From: Hymenobacter aquaticus
GTDB taxonomy: Bacteria; Bacteroidota; Bacteroidia; Cytophagales; Hymenobacteraceae
Reading direction: 5' to 3'
Assembly: GCF_004765605.1 (NCBI RefSeq)
Contig: NZ_SRLC01000002.1
Coordinates: 1,178,001 to 1,242,000 of the forward strand
Length of the DNA: 64,000 bases
The translations under genes and the position numbers were made by a program. Position 1 is the stretch's first letter, and the number at the start of each line of letters is the position of its first letter. Shown piece by piece: positions 51,222 through 60,259 of the stretch. Under the pieces are notes generated by a model. The model ran no database searches, was not told where the DNA came from, and saw nothing but the letters and a program-made list of their open reading frames with translations.

Positions 51222-52682
51222 ATGGCCAAGTCCTTATTCGATAAAATCTGGGATGCCCACGTGGTGAAAACCATTCCCGGCGGGCTGGAGGTGTTCTACA
51301 TCGACCGGCACCTGATTCACGAAGTCACCAGCCCGCAGGCCTTCGATGAGCTGCAGGAGCGGGGCTTGCCGCTGAGCCGACCGGAGCAAATCCTGGCCAC
51401 CGCCGACCACAACGTGCCGACCCGCAACCAGCACCTGCCGATTCAGGACCCGCTGAGCCGCTCCCAGGTGGATAAGCTCACCGAAAACTGTGAGAAGTTC
51501 GGCGTGGAGCTGTTCGGGCTGGGCCACCCCTACCAGGGCATCGTGCACGTCATCGGGCCGGAGCTGGGCGTCACCCAGCCGGGCATGACCATCGTCTGCG
51601 GCGACTCGCACACCTCGACCCACGGCGCGTTCGGGGCCATTGCCTTCGGCATTGGCACCAGCCAGGTCACCCAGGTTATGGCCTCGCAGTGTTTGCTCAT
51701 CAGCCGCCCCAAGCGCATGCGCATCACCGTGGACGGCGAATTGCGGCCCGGCGTAACGGCCAAGGACGTTATTCTCTACATCATCGCCCAGCTCGGCACG
51801 GGCGGGGCCACGGGCTACTTCGTGGAGTACGCCGGTAGCGCCATTCGCGGCCTGAGCATGGAAGGCCGCATGACGGTCTGCAACATGAGTATCGAAATGG
51901 GCGCCCGCGGCGGCCTCATTGCCCCCGATGCCACCACGTTCGAGTACCTGCAAGGTCGGCCCTACGCCCCGCAGGGCGAGCGGTGGGCGCAGGCCGTGGC
52001 GTATTGGCAAACGCTGTATTCGGAGGAAGGCGCCGCGTTTGAGTCGGAGCTAACGTTCGACGCGGCCGCCATACCCCCGATGATAACCTACGGCACCAAC
52101 CCCGGCATGGGCATTGCGCTCAGCAGCTTCATCCCGGTGCTCGGCACCGACGGGGAAGCCGCCAGCTTCGACAAGTCGTTGGCCTACATGGGCTTCACGC
52201 CCGGTGAATCCTTGCTGGGTAAGGAAATCAACTACGTCTTTATCGGCAGCTGCACCAACTCCCGCATCGAGGACCTGCGGGCCGTGGCGGCCTACGTGAA
52301 GGGCAAACACAAGGCCGAGCATGTGGAGGCCATTATCGTGCCCGGCTCCAAGCTGGTGGAAAAGCAGGCCATAGCCGAAGGCCTCGACCAAGTGCTGGCC
52401 GAAGCGGGCTTTGAGCTGCGGGAGCCCGGCTGCTCGGCCTGCCTGGCCATGAACGACGACAAGATTCCGGCCGGCGCCTACTGCGTCTCCACTTCCAACC
52501 GCAACTTCGAAGGCCGCCAGGGCCCCGGGGCCCGCACCCTGCTGGCCAGCCCGCTGGTGGCCGCCATCACGGCCGTGGAAGGCCGCATTGTCGATATCAC
52601 CCAGTATTTGGGCGAGGAAACAAAGCAGAACGTCATTCCGAGCGCAGCCGAGGAATCTCGCGTGCTGACGTTGCAAGAGTAA
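51222..52682 (+). CDS. leuC: 3-isopropylmalate dehydratase, large subunit
   Basis: 486 residues, a little longer than the usual 465-470. Aconitase-family [4Fe-4S] enzyme; cluster cysteines lie in FIGSCTNSRIEDLR and PGCSACLAMNDD. Also seen: VCGDSHTSTHGAFGAIAFGIG and ADHNVPTRN. About 17 C-terminal residues (from NVIPSAAEESRVLTLQE) are encoded by a CGTCATTCCGAGC-type repeat that also supplies the stop codon, so the natural C-terminus has been replaced or extended. Works with LeuD. Confidence 0.95.
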   Translation: MAKSLFDKIWDAHVVKTIPGGLEVFYIDRHLIHEVTSPQAFDELQERGLPLSRPEQILATADHNVPTRNQHLPIQDPLSRSQVDKLTENCEKFGVELFGLGHPYQGIVHVIGPELGVTQPGMTIVCGDSHTSTHGAFGAIAFGIGTSQVTQVMASQCLLISRPKRMRITVDGELRPGVTAKDVILYIIAQLGTGGATGYFVEYAGSAIRGLSMEGRMTVCNMSIEMGARGGLIAPDATTFEYLQGRPYAPQGERWAQAVAYWQTLYSEEGAAFESELTFDAAAIPPMITYGTNPGMGIALSSFIPVLGTDGEAASFDKSLAYMGFTPGESLLGKEINYVFIGSCTNSRIEDLRAVAAYVKGKHKAEHVEAIIVPGSKLVEKQAIAEGLDQVLAEAGFELREPGCSACLAMNDDKIPAGAYCVSTSNRNFEGRQGPGARTLLASPLVAAITAVEGRIVDITQYLGEETKQNVIPSAAEESRVLTLQE

Positions 52683-52731
52683 TCTGATTACCACAGCACG
52701 CGAGATGTCTCGCTAGGGCTCGACATGACGG
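52631..52731. repeat. Dyad repeat, CGTCATTCCGAGC family, overlapping the leuC 3' end
   Basis: Left arm CGTCATTCCGAGC...GAATCTCGCGTGC is translated as the end of LeuC; right arm GCACGCGAGATGTCTCGC...CGACATGACGG lies beyond the stop. Confidence 0.87.
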
Positions 52732-52917
52732 CCTGATAGAATTAACCAAACCCAACCCAGCCACTTTGCCGCGACCCTCGCGTCGCACGGTACGCAAGCG
52801 AGAGGAGGAACCGGCTAGGGAGCCGGCCTCGGGCCCGCCGGACCAGCCAGCTACCGGAAACTGGTTTCTCCTTTCACTTGACGCCGGCTAACCGCTCACT
52901 TCCATTTCGTCCCACCC

Positions 52918-53514
52918 ATGGAAAAATTTCAAACGCTAAGCTCGGGCGTCGTCCCGCTGCCCATCGAAAACGTCGATACGGACCAGATTATCCCGGCCCG
53001 TTTCCTGAAGGCCACCACCCGGGAGGGGTTTGGCCAGAACCTGTTTGCCGACTGGCGCTACCAGCCCGACGGGCAGCCCAAGGCCGATTTCGTACTCAAC
53101 AACTCCCGCTACCAGGGCCAGATTCTGCTGGCGGGCAAAAACTTCGGCTGCGGTTCCAGCCGGGAGCACGCTGCCTGGGCCCTGTATGACGCGGGCTTCA
53201 AGGTGGTTATTTCGAGCTACTTCGCCGACATTTTCCGCGGCAACGCCCTGAACACGGGCTTGCTGCCGTTGCAGGTGTCGGAGGAAGTGTTGCAGGGCCT
53301 GTTTCGGCAAATTGAGCTGGAGCCCGAAACCCAGCTGGTAGTGGATTTGCCCAGCCAGACCTTGTCGATTCCAGTCTGGGAAACCAGCATCGGATTCGAG
53401 CTGGACGCTTACAAAAAGGAGTGCCTCATCAACGGCTACGACGACATCGACTATCTGGTGAGCCAACGGGACGCCATCAAAACCTACGAACAGCTGCGCA
53501 AATGGGTATTTTAA
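52918..53514 (+). CDS. leuD: 3-isopropylmalate dehydratase, small subunit
   Basis: 198 residues, normal length. The swivelling domain partner of LeuC. Motifs: PIENVDTDQIIPARFLKA and NFGCGSSREHAAWAL. It begins 235 bases after leuC, a gap occupied by a dyad repeat and GC-rich sequence of no clear role. Its last 13 bases overlap the leuB start. Confidence 0.96.
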   Translation: MEKFQTLSSGVVPLPIENVDTDQIIPARFLKATTREGFGQNLFADWRYQPDGQPKADFVLNNSRYQGQILLAGKNFGCGSSREHAAWALYDAGFKVVISSYFADIFRGNALNTGLLPLQVSEEVLQGLFRQIELEPETQLVVDLPSQTLSIPVWETSIGFELDAYKKECLINGYDDIDYLVSQRDAIKTYEQLRKWVF

Positions 53515-54623
53515 GCAAACGAATCGTGGTGCTGCCCGGCGACGGTATCGGGCCGGAAGTGTGTCAGGAAGCGGTGCGGGCCCTGAAGGCCGTGGCCGAT
53601 AAGTTCGGGCACGAGTTCGTCTTCGACTACCAGCTCATGGGCGCCTGCGCCATCGACGCCACCGGCGACCCACTCCCGGCAGCCACGCTCGAGGCCTGCC
53701 GCGCCGCCGACGCCGTGCTGCTCGGGGCCATCGGCGACCCGAAATACGACAACAACCCCAGCGCCCAGGTGCGCCCCGAGCAAGGGCTGCTGCGCCTGCG
53801 CAAGTCGCTGGGCCTCTACGCCAACATTCGGCCCGTAACGGCCTACGACCGGCTGCTGGAGCACTCCCCGCTGAAAAAGGACCGGATTCAGGGTGCCGAC
53901 ATGCTCATCTTTCGGGAGCTAACCGGCGGCATCTACTTCGGCGAGAAAGGCCGGAATGCTGACGGCTCAGCCTACGACAACTGCACCTACAGCCGCTTCG
54001 AAATCGAGCGAATTGCCCACCGCGCCTTCCGGGCCGCCGAAACGCGCCGGGGCAAGCTGACGTTGGTAGACAAGGCCAACGTGCTGGAAACCTCCCGGCT
54101 GTGGCGCGAAGTGGTGCAGGATCTGGCGTTGCAGTACCCGAAAGTGCTGGTCGATTACCTGTTCGTCGACAACGCGGCCATGCAGATAATTCTGAACCCC
54201 AGGCAGTTCGATGTGATTCTCACCGAGAATATGTTCGGCGACATTATCTCGGACGAAGCCTCCGTCATTGCCGGCTCCTTGGGCCTGTTGCCCTCGGCCT
54301 CCGTCGGCGACGAAGTGGCGCTGTTTGAGCCCATTCACGGCTCCTATCCGCAGGCCAAGGGCAAGGGCATTGCCAACCCCATTGCCACGATTCTGTCGGC
54401 GGCCATGCTGCTGGAGCACTTCGGGTTGCAGGAAGAAGCCAACTCGGTGAAAAAGGCCGTGGACAACGCCCTGGAGCAAGGTGTGCTGACGCCGGAGCTC
54501 AACGCCAAGTCGCCCTACACCACCGAGCAGGTGGGCAGCTTCGTGGCCTACGGCATCCTGGACATTCTGGACTGCCAGCTCCACAAAAACAACATTGCTC
54601 TGGGCTTGAGCACGATTATTTAG
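53502..54623 (+). CDS. leuB: 3-isopropylmalate dehydrogenase
   Basis: 373 residues from MGILSKRIVVLPGDG, overlapping leuD by 13 bases; a longer in-frame start would lie deep in leuD. NAD-dependent oxidative decarboxylase. Motifs: LPGDGIGPEV, LLRLRKSLGLYANIRPV, the metal and substrate site LTENMFGDIISDEAS, and GLLPSASVGDEVALFEPIHG. Last gene of the operon, followed by a strong terminator. Confidence 0.97.
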   Translation: MGILSKRIVVLPGDGIGPEVCQEAVRALKAVADKFGHEFVFDYQLMGACAIDATGDPLPAATLEACRAADAVLLGAIGDPKYDNNPSAQVRPEQGLLRLRKSLGLYANIRPVTAYDRLLEHSPLKKDRIQGADMLIFRELTGGIYFGEKGRNADGSAYDNCTYSRFEIERIAHRAFRAAETRRGKLTLVDKANVLETSRLWREVVQDLALQYPKVLVDYLFVDNAAMQIILNPRQFDVILTENMFGDIISDEASVIAGSLGLLPSASVGDEVALFEPIHGSYPQAKGKGIANPIATILSAAMLLEHFGLQEEANSVKKAVDNALEQGVLTPELNAKSPYTTEQVGSFVAYGILDILDCQLHKNNIALGLSTII

Positions 54624-54640
54624 AATTGGTTTGGTAATGC

Positions 54641-54677
54641 AAAAAAGTCCGCTCCCAGTCTGGGAACGGACTTTTTG
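54641..54677. terminator. Terminator at the end of the ilv-leu operon
   Basis: Stem AAAAAGTCCGCTCCCA / TGGGAACGGACTTTTT with one mismatch and a 3-base loop; T-run on either strand. Shared with the convergent glucanase gene. Confidence 0.88.
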
Positions 54678-54745
54678 CGTTTTCAAGCACTATTCCAGAA
54701 CGTCATTCCGCGGCGGTGCTCAACGGGGCGGGCGTAAGCTGGCCA

Positions 54746-56188
54746 CTATTCTGCTCCCTTCACGAAGCGGCGCGTCACGCTGGCCTGGCCGTCCGCGGAA
54801 AGGCGCAGCGTGTACACCCCGGCTTGCAGCGCCGAAACGTCTAGGTCGGCAGTGGCGAGCTGGCCGCTGAGCACGGTGCGGCCGGTGACGTCGACCACTT
54901 GGTACTGGCTGCCGAGCAGGCTGGCCTCGGCGCGGAAACGCAGGGTGCGGGTAGTCGGGTTGGGGTACAGTTCCAGGTTCTGGTCGAGGCGGGGGCTGGG
55001 GGTGGCCAGCGTGGGGCTGGCCGGGCGGGCGGCACTGGCTTTGGTAATCCGGATCCAGTTGAGGTTCCAGCCGCCGGTTTGGGCAAACACGCCGAAGTTG
55101 TAGGTCCCCGCATTCACGTTGACCGTTTTCGATACCGTGGTCCAGTTCTGCCAGCCGCCGGTAGCCGGCACGGCCACGTTGCCGAGGGGAATCGAGCCGG
55201 CGTTCAGATCCGACGACAAGGTGCCGCCCGCGGGGCTGGCTACGCGGTATTCCAGGGTGTAAGTGCCCGAAGTCGGGAAGTTGATGCCGTTGTAGGCCAG
55301 CCAGTCGCCGGCGTCAATCCAGCCCACGTCCTGCCCGCCGCCGGTGTCCGAGCAGCCTTCGAGCTGCACCCCGTTCATGGCGCTATAACTTTCGGCCTGA
55401 ATGGTCACCGACGAAGTGGGCGGGGGCGTACTGGTTTTCTGGTACACCCGCACGTAGTCCACAAACATGGTGGCGGGCAGCTTGCTTTCGTCCACGGTTT
55501 GCCCGGGCCAGTTGCCGGCCACGGCCAGGTTCAGCAGCAGGAAAAAGGGCCGCTGAAACTCCTCGGTGCCGCCCGTACCGCCGCTGATGTTGATTTCGTG
55601 GTACTTCACGCCGTCCACAAACCAGCGGATGTAGGTCGGTTCCCATTCCACCGAGTACACGTGGTAGGCGTCGGGCGAGGTAATGATGTTGCCGCCGTAT
55701 TCGGCGTGGCCGTTGCTGTCCCAGTGCACGGTGCCGTACACCTTGTTTTCGGCGTTGATGTGCTCCATGACGTCAATTTCGCCGCAGGCCGGCCAGCCCA
55801 CCGAGCCGATATTGGCCCCCAGCATCCAGAAGGCGGGCCACAGGCCCTGGCCCAGGGGCAGCTTCATGCGGGCCTCAATCTTGCCGAAGGTAAACTGCTT
55901 CAACCCCTGGGTTTTCATCCGGGCCGAGGTGTAGGGCATGCCGCCCACGTTTTCCCGGCGGGCCGTAATCATCAGATCCGTGCCGTTCACGGTGGCGTTG
56001 GCCCGCTGGTAGTACTGCTTTTCGTTGTTGCCCCAGCCGCCGCCACCGGTTTCGAACACCCAGCTGGAGCTGATGCTGCCGTTGAACTCATCGGCCCAGA
56101 CTTGCTGGTAAGTTTGGGCTTTGGCCGGAACGTGGCACAATGCCAGGAAAGCCGCGGCGCGCCACAGCATGGTAAAGGTCTTTTTCAT
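54746..56188 (-). CDS. Secreted GH16 beta-glucanase with CBM6-like and T9SS domains
   Basis: 480 residues from MKKTFTMLWRAAAFLALC, a signal peptide. The GH16 domain (about 25-275) has the catalytic core GEIDVMEHINAENKVYGTVH (EIDxxE) and an N-terminal VWADEFNG, typical of laminarinases. A CBM6-type carbohydrate-binding module follows (IQAESYSAMNGVQLEGCSDT, DVGWIDAGDWLAYNG). The end (LELYPNPTTRTLRF ... GVYTLRLSADG) is a type A T9SS sorting domain. It likely degrades beta-1,3(1,4)-glucans outside the cell. Confidence 0.94.
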   Translation of the reverse strand: MKKTFTMLWRAAAFLALCHVPAKAQTYQQVWADEFNGSISSSWVFETGGGGWGNNEKQYYQRANATVNGTDLMITARRENVGGMPYTSARMKTQGLKQFTFGKIEARMKLPLGQGLWPAFWMLGANIGSVGWPACGEIDVMEHINAENKVYGTVHWDSNGHAEYGGNIITSPDAYHVYSVEWEPTYIRWFVDGVKYHEINISGGTGGTEEFQRPFFLLLNLAVAGNWPGQTVDESKLPATMFVDYVRVYQKTSTPPPTSSVTIQAESYSAMNGVQLEGCSDTGGGQDVGWIDAGDWLAYNGINFPTSGTYTLEYRVASPAGGTLSSDLNAGSIPLGNVAVPATGGWQNWTTVSKTVNVNAGTYNFGVFAQTGGWNLNWIRITKASAARPASPTLATPSPRLDQNLELYPNPTTRTLRFRAEASLLGSQYQVVDVTGRTVLSGQLATADLDVSALQAGVYTLRLSADGQASVTRRFVKGAE

Positions 56189-56724
56189 CGTTGGTGGGGT
56201 TGGAAGTGGAAAGAACAGACGTGCGGAAGCTGGCCGAGCGTACGGGCTTAGAAAGTCAGGGCCGGACGGGAAAAGTGAAGGGGAGCTAGGCGACGGCGCG
56301 GGCAATAGGCGAAGCTGCGCGGCGAGAGAAAAAGGTCGGTAGCAACAGGAGCAGAGTAGCCAAATATATCCTGCTGGGCGGGCGAAAAGCAAGCTGCAAG
56401 CCCGGATGAATAAGCCGGGTGCCCTTGATTCGCGAGTCAGCTACACGCTTACAGCACACCTGTCCCGCCTGGTTTAGCCCGCACAGCTGGCTCGGTTTTT
56501 ACTTTTACGGCACATCATCCTGCGGTTAAAAAACACGCAAAAAACTTTGTTGAATAGCTTGCTTGGTTGTTATAATTTCAAAATATGAGTTATAATACTA
56601 TAAATGATCCAATAATCAGCTTCTTTGACCACCGAGTTGCGGCTGCAAAACCGGCCCGGTTTTCGCGCGCAAAAAAGCCGGCCCATTGCTGGTCCGGCCT
56701 GGTCGTACTGCTCACCCGCCGCCG
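56189..56724. other. Gap between the TetR and glucanase genes
   Basis: Upstream of the glucanase gene, GC-rich on the left and AT-rich near 56510-56640. No gene is recognised. It probably holds the glucanase promoter and, at its right end, the tetR terminator. Confidence 0.5.
56671..56699 (-). terminator. Terminator after the TetR gene
   Basis: On the minus strand GCCGGACC / GGGCCGGC with a short loop is followed by six T. Confidence 0.75.
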
Positions 56725-57258
56725 CTACGCCTGGTCCTGGTACTTGGATTTGATGAAGTCCAGGGTTTCCTGGATCTGCTCGTCGGTTTTCTGGGCCTGA
56801 ATCTTCCACAGCGCGTCGATGAGCAGCAGCAGCAGGCTGACTTCCTTGTCCGGCTCGGCGTAGCCCAGCTTCACGAAGGCGCGGTGCAGCAGGGCCGGCA
56901 CGGGCTGCAAAAACCGCTCGTGCTGCTTCTGCGCCACGTCGTTGTTGGTCAGGCGCGACTGTAGCTTCCAGAAGTGCGGCTCTTCCTTGACCAGCTTGTA
57001 GGGCAGCTCAATCACGCTGTGAATCAGGCCCAGCGCGTCGCGCTCCTCCAGCCAGCCCCGGTTGGCCTCGATGATACGCTTGTAGCCGTTCTTGATAATA
57101 AACTCCAGGAGCTGTTCTTTGGAGCCGAAGTATTTGAAAATCAGGGCTTCCGAAACACCGGCCTCCTTGGCAATGAGTTGCGTGGGCGTATGCTCGAAGC
57201 CTTTCTCGCCGAATAGCTGCAATGCTACCTGGGCAATGTGCTGCTTACGGTTCGTCAT
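56725..57258 (-). CDS. TetR-family transcriptional regulator
   Basis: 177 residues. N-terminal helix-turn-helix: IAQVALQLFGEKGFEHTPTQ followed by IAKEAGVSEALIFKYFGSKEQL, clear TetR signature. The C-terminal ligand domain is helical and rich in Leu (VSLLLLLIDALWKI); ligand unknown. It stands alone between the glucanase and aldolase genes on the same strand; the glucanase gene begins 536 bases downstream, so regulation of it is possible but unsupported. Confidence 0.92.
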   Translation of the reverse strand: MTNRKQHIAQVALQLFGEKGFEHTPTQLIAKEAGVSEALIFKYFGSKEQLLEFIIKNGYKRIIEANRGWLEERDALGLIHSVIELPYKLVKEEPHFWKLQSRLTNNDVAQKQHERFLQPVPALLHRAFVKLGYAEPDKEVSLLLLLIDALWKIQAQKTDEQIQETLDFIKSKYQDQA

Positions 57259-57482
57259 GGGTGCGTTCTGTTAGGCGGGGTATTCCCGCGCGTGTTGCTG
57301 GCCGGCCAGCAATAAGTGGATTCCGACGGTGAGGGTTGCTACCTGCACCAGCGCGGCGGGTAAGGCTCTACTCACCTAGCAACCCTGCAAATCTATTACT
57401 CTATGGCTTCTCATCCATACCTGTATACTGGTAAACTACGATACTTTTCCAAAAACCACCGTCAGCGGGAGGGGGTAAGCGC

Positions 57483-57520
57483 AAAAAAAGCCCCCGCCAA
57501 ATCTGACGGGGGCTTTTTTA
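57483..57520. terminator. Terminator after the fructose-bisphosphate aldolase gene
   Basis: Stem AAAAAAAGCCCCCG / CGGGGGCTTTTTT with a short loop, 15 bases beyond the aldolase stop on the minus strand. Confidence 0.9.
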
Positions 57521-57534
57521 GAAGGGTGTGCCAA

Positions 57535-58620
57535 CTAGGGGCGGCGGTTGATGGCGTTCAGGTCGTCGAAGGCCTGCTTGAGACGCGTCACGAAGCTTTC
57601 TTCGCCCTTGCGCAGCCACACGCGCGGGTCGTAGTACTTCTTGTTGGGCGAGTCGGCGCCGCTGGGGTTGCCGATCTGGCCTTGCAGGAAGCCTTCGTTT
57701 TTCACGTAGTAGTCCCGGATACCGTCCCACAGGGCCCACTGCAGGTCGGTGTCGAGGTTCATCTTGATGGCGCCGTAGCTGATGGCCTCGCGGATTTCCT
57801 CCTGCGACGAGCCCGAGCCGCCGTGGAAGACGAAGTCGATGGGCAGGGCCTCCTCGATGTTGTGCTTCTGGCGCAGAAACTCCTGGGAGTTGTGCAGAAT
57901 CTTGGGTTGCAGCTTCACGTTGCCGGGCTTGTACACGCCGTGCACGTTGCCGAAAGCGGCGGCGATGGTGAAGCGGTTGCTCACCTCGCTCAGCTGCTCG
58001 TAGGCGTAGGCCACTTCCTCGGGCTGGGTGTAGAGCTTCGAAGAGTCCACGTCGGAGTTGTCCACGCCGTCTTCCTCGCCGCCGGTTACGCCCAGCTCAA
58101 TTTCCAGCGTCATGCCGATTTTGGCCATGCGCTCCAGGTAGCGCTTGCAGATTTCGATGTTTTCCTCAATCGGCTCTTCCGACAGATCCAGCATGTGGGA
58201 GCTGTAGAGGGGCTGGCCGTACTGGGCGAAGTGCTTTTCGCCGGCCGCGAGCAGGCCGTCGATCCAGGGCAGGAGCTTCTTGGCGGCGTGGTCGGTGTGC
58301 AGAATCACGGGCACGTCGTAGAGCTCGGCCATCAGGTGCACGTGCTGAGCACCCGAAATGGCGCCGGCAATGCTGGCCTGCTGCTTGTCGTTGGCAATGG
58401 ATTTGCCGGCGAAAAACTGCGCCCCGCCGTTCGAGAACTGGATAATAACGGGCGAGTTGACCGCCTTGGCCGTTTCCAGCACGGCATTCACCGTGTTGGT
58501 GCCCGTCACGTTGACGGCCGGCAAGGCAAAGCCCTGGGCCTTGGCCACCTTGAACAGGGATTGAACTTCGTCGCCGTGGAGCACGCCGGCGCGCAGGCCG
58601 GTAAGCGTTGATTCTGCCAT
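57535..58620 (-). CDS. fbaA: Class II fructose-bisphosphate aldolase
   Basis: 361 residues from MAESTLTGLRAGVLHG, the length of class IIA enzymes. Zn-dependent glycolytic and gluconeogenic aldolase. Zinc and substrate motifs: VPVILHTDHAAKKLLPW, LEIELGVTGGEEDGVDNS, FGNVHGVYKPGNVKL, FVFHGGSGSSQEEI and IKMNLDTDLQWA. It is divergent from a LacI regulator gene across 316 bases. Confidence 0.96.
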   Translation of the reverse strand: MAESTLTGLRAGVLHGDEVQSLFKVAKAQGFALPAVNVTGTNTVNAVLETAKAVNSPVIIQFSNGGAQFFAGKSIANDKQQASIAGAISGAQHVHLMAELYDVPVILHTDHAAKKLLPWIDGLLAAGEKHFAQYGQPLYSSHMLDLSEEPIEENIEICKRYLERMAKIGMTLEIELGVTGGEEDGVDNSDVDSSKLYTQPEEVAYAYEQLSEVSNRFTIAAAFGNVHGVYKPGNVKLQPKILHNSQEFLRQKHNIEEALPIDFVFHGGSGSSQEEIREAISYGAIKMNLDTDLQWALWDGIRDYYVKNEGFLQGQIGNPSGADSPNKKYYDPRVWLRKGEESFVTRLKQAFDDLNAINRRP

Positions 58621-58936
58621 TGAGGAAGAGAAATTAGGGTACGAAAGGAGAATAGGAGAGAAAAGTGCGGCTAAAAAGCTGCCACCGCGCCGTGGAATAC
58701 TCCGGGAAGAAAGCCGGGCCGCCTCCCGCAAGTCCACCGCCGCTATGACCGGCTAGTAATAAGAAAGTCAGGCGGAAAACTGCCGGCCAAACCGGCGGAA
58801 TCTGCCGTATACTTCGGAAGCGGCTACGCCCCGGAAGTGGGCTAAAGATAAGGCAGATTTCATACACGCGCGGGTTCGACTGTGAAATTGGCTCTATCTT
58901 GAGCCCCGGCACACGTCCAATCAATTTTTTCCGCGC
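58621..58936. other. Divergent intergenic region fbaA / lacI
   Basis: 316 bases with no gene. It must carry promoters for both directions; no box matched the consensus cleanly by eye. Confidence 0.5.
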
Positions 58937-59989
58937 ATGGCAAATCGTCGGGCCTCCATTACTGACTTAGCAAAAGCCCTCAACCTCTCAGCCTCCACCG
59001 TCTCCCGGGCCCTGGCCGACCACAACGATGTGAGCGAAGCCACCAAGGAGCGGGTGCGGGCCCTGGCCAAGGAACTGAACTACCAGCCCAACCAGCTGGC
59101 CGCCGCCCTGCGCCGGGGCCGCAGCAAAACCCTGGGCGTACTCGTGCCCCACATCACCGGCAACTTCTTTCCGCACGTGGTGCACGGCATTGCCACCGAA
59201 GCCAGCAAATCGGGCTACAACGTGCTGATCTGCCAATCGGACGAGGATGTGCAACAGGAAAAGAAGAACATCGACCTGTTCATGAATGCCCAGGTGGAAG
59301 GCATTCTGGTGTCGTTGGCCAACACCACCCAGGACTTCGCCCACTTCGACGCGGTGAAGGACCAGCGCCTGCCGCTCGTGTTCTTCGACCGGATCATTGA
59401 GGGGTTTCAGGGCCCCAACGTCAGCGCGGTGGTGCTCAACGACTACCTGGGCGCCTACCAGGCCGTGTCGCACCTGATTGAGCAGGGCTGCACCCGCATT
59501 GCCATTTTCAGCGGGCCGCTGCACGTGAACATCAATAAGAACCGCTACCAGGGCTACGTCGATGCCCTCACGGCCCACGGCCTGCCCCTGCGCCCCGAGT
59601 ACGTGTCGCACCACGCCGACATCAACCTGAAAAGTGGCACCCAGGCCATGCGCAAGCTGCTGCGCATGGCCCAGCGCCCCGACGCCGTGTTTGCCTCCAA
59701 CGACCTGGCCATCGTCGGGGCCATGCAGGTGGCCAAGGAGCAGGGCCTGCGCGTACCCGACGACATAGCCCTGGTCGGCTTCAGCAACGAGGCCTTCACC
59801 GAGCTGACCGAGCCCACGCTGACTTCGGTAGACCAGCGCAGCGAGCAGATGGGCCGCACCGCCGTGCGCCTGCTGCTCAAGCTCCTGAACCGGCCCGCCA
59901 CGGCTTCGCCCCTCAAGCCCGTGGTGCTGGAGCCCAAGCTCATCGTGCGGGACTCGTCGGTACGGCTGGCGCGCAAGGAGAGGAACTGA
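58937..59989 (+). CDS. LacI-family transcriptional regulator
   Basis: 350 residues. N-terminal helix-turn-helix and hinge: ASITDLAKALNLSASTVSRALADH and NYQPNQLAAALRRGRSKTLGVLVP. The rest is a periplasmic-binding-protein-like sugar sensor (FFDRIIEGFQGPNVSAVVLNDY, RPDAVFASNDLAIVGAMQV, TSVDQRSEQMGRTAVRLLL). The stop abuts the stop of the convergent small exported gene. A sugar ligand and control of carbon metabolism are expected from the family; the target is unknown. Confidence 0.94.
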   Translation: MANRRASITDLAKALNLSASTVSRALADHNDVSEATKERVRALAKELNYQPNQLAAALRRGRSKTLGVLVPHITGNFFPHVVHGIATEASKSGYNVLICQSDEDVQQEKKNIDLFMNAQVEGILVSLANTTQDFAHFDAVKDQRLPLVFFDRIIEGFQGPNVSAVVLNDYLGAYQAVSHLIEQGCTRIAIFSGPLHVNINKNRYQGYVDALTAHGLPLRPEYVSHHADINLKSGTQAMRKLLRMAQRPDAVFASNDLAIVGAMQVAKEQGLRVPDDIALVGFSNEAFTELTEPTLTSVDQRSEQMGRTAVRLLLKLLNRPATASPLKPVVLEPKLIVRDSSVRLARKERN

Positions 59990-60259
59990 TTATTGGGTCA
60001 GCAGCTTGTTGCGTAGGTATTCGACATCACTTAACAGCTCCTGCGCCAGTTTCTGGTCGGAGGGAGAGGTAGCCAGCTTGCGCAGATCATTGACAATGCC
60101 CGTCAGGAAGGCCATGTTGCTGCCCGGGTAGCTGGTCAGGTAATTGCCAACCGGCACCAAGTGGTCGTCTTTGGGCTGGCTCTGCGCCCACGCTAGGCTG
60201 GCGCGCAGGCTGTATGCTGCGAGGAGGAACAGGAAACTACCGGCTCGGACACGGAACAT
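59990..60259 (-). CDS. Small exported protein of unknown function
   Basis: 89 residues from MFRVRAGSFLFLLAAYSLRA, a signal peptide ending near AWAQ. The mature part of about 63 residues is helical (TGIVNDLRKLATSPSDQKLA, ELLSDVEYLRNKLL). No cysteines or known domain. It is convergent with and directly abuts the LacI gene; its upstream side borders the tRNA-Arg-type repeat at 60334. Confidence 0.75.
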   Translation of the reverse strand: MFRVRAGSFLFLLAAYSLRASLAWAQSQPKDDHLVPVGNYLTSYPGSNMAFLTGIVNDLRKLATSPSDQKLAQELLSDVEYLRNKLLTQ

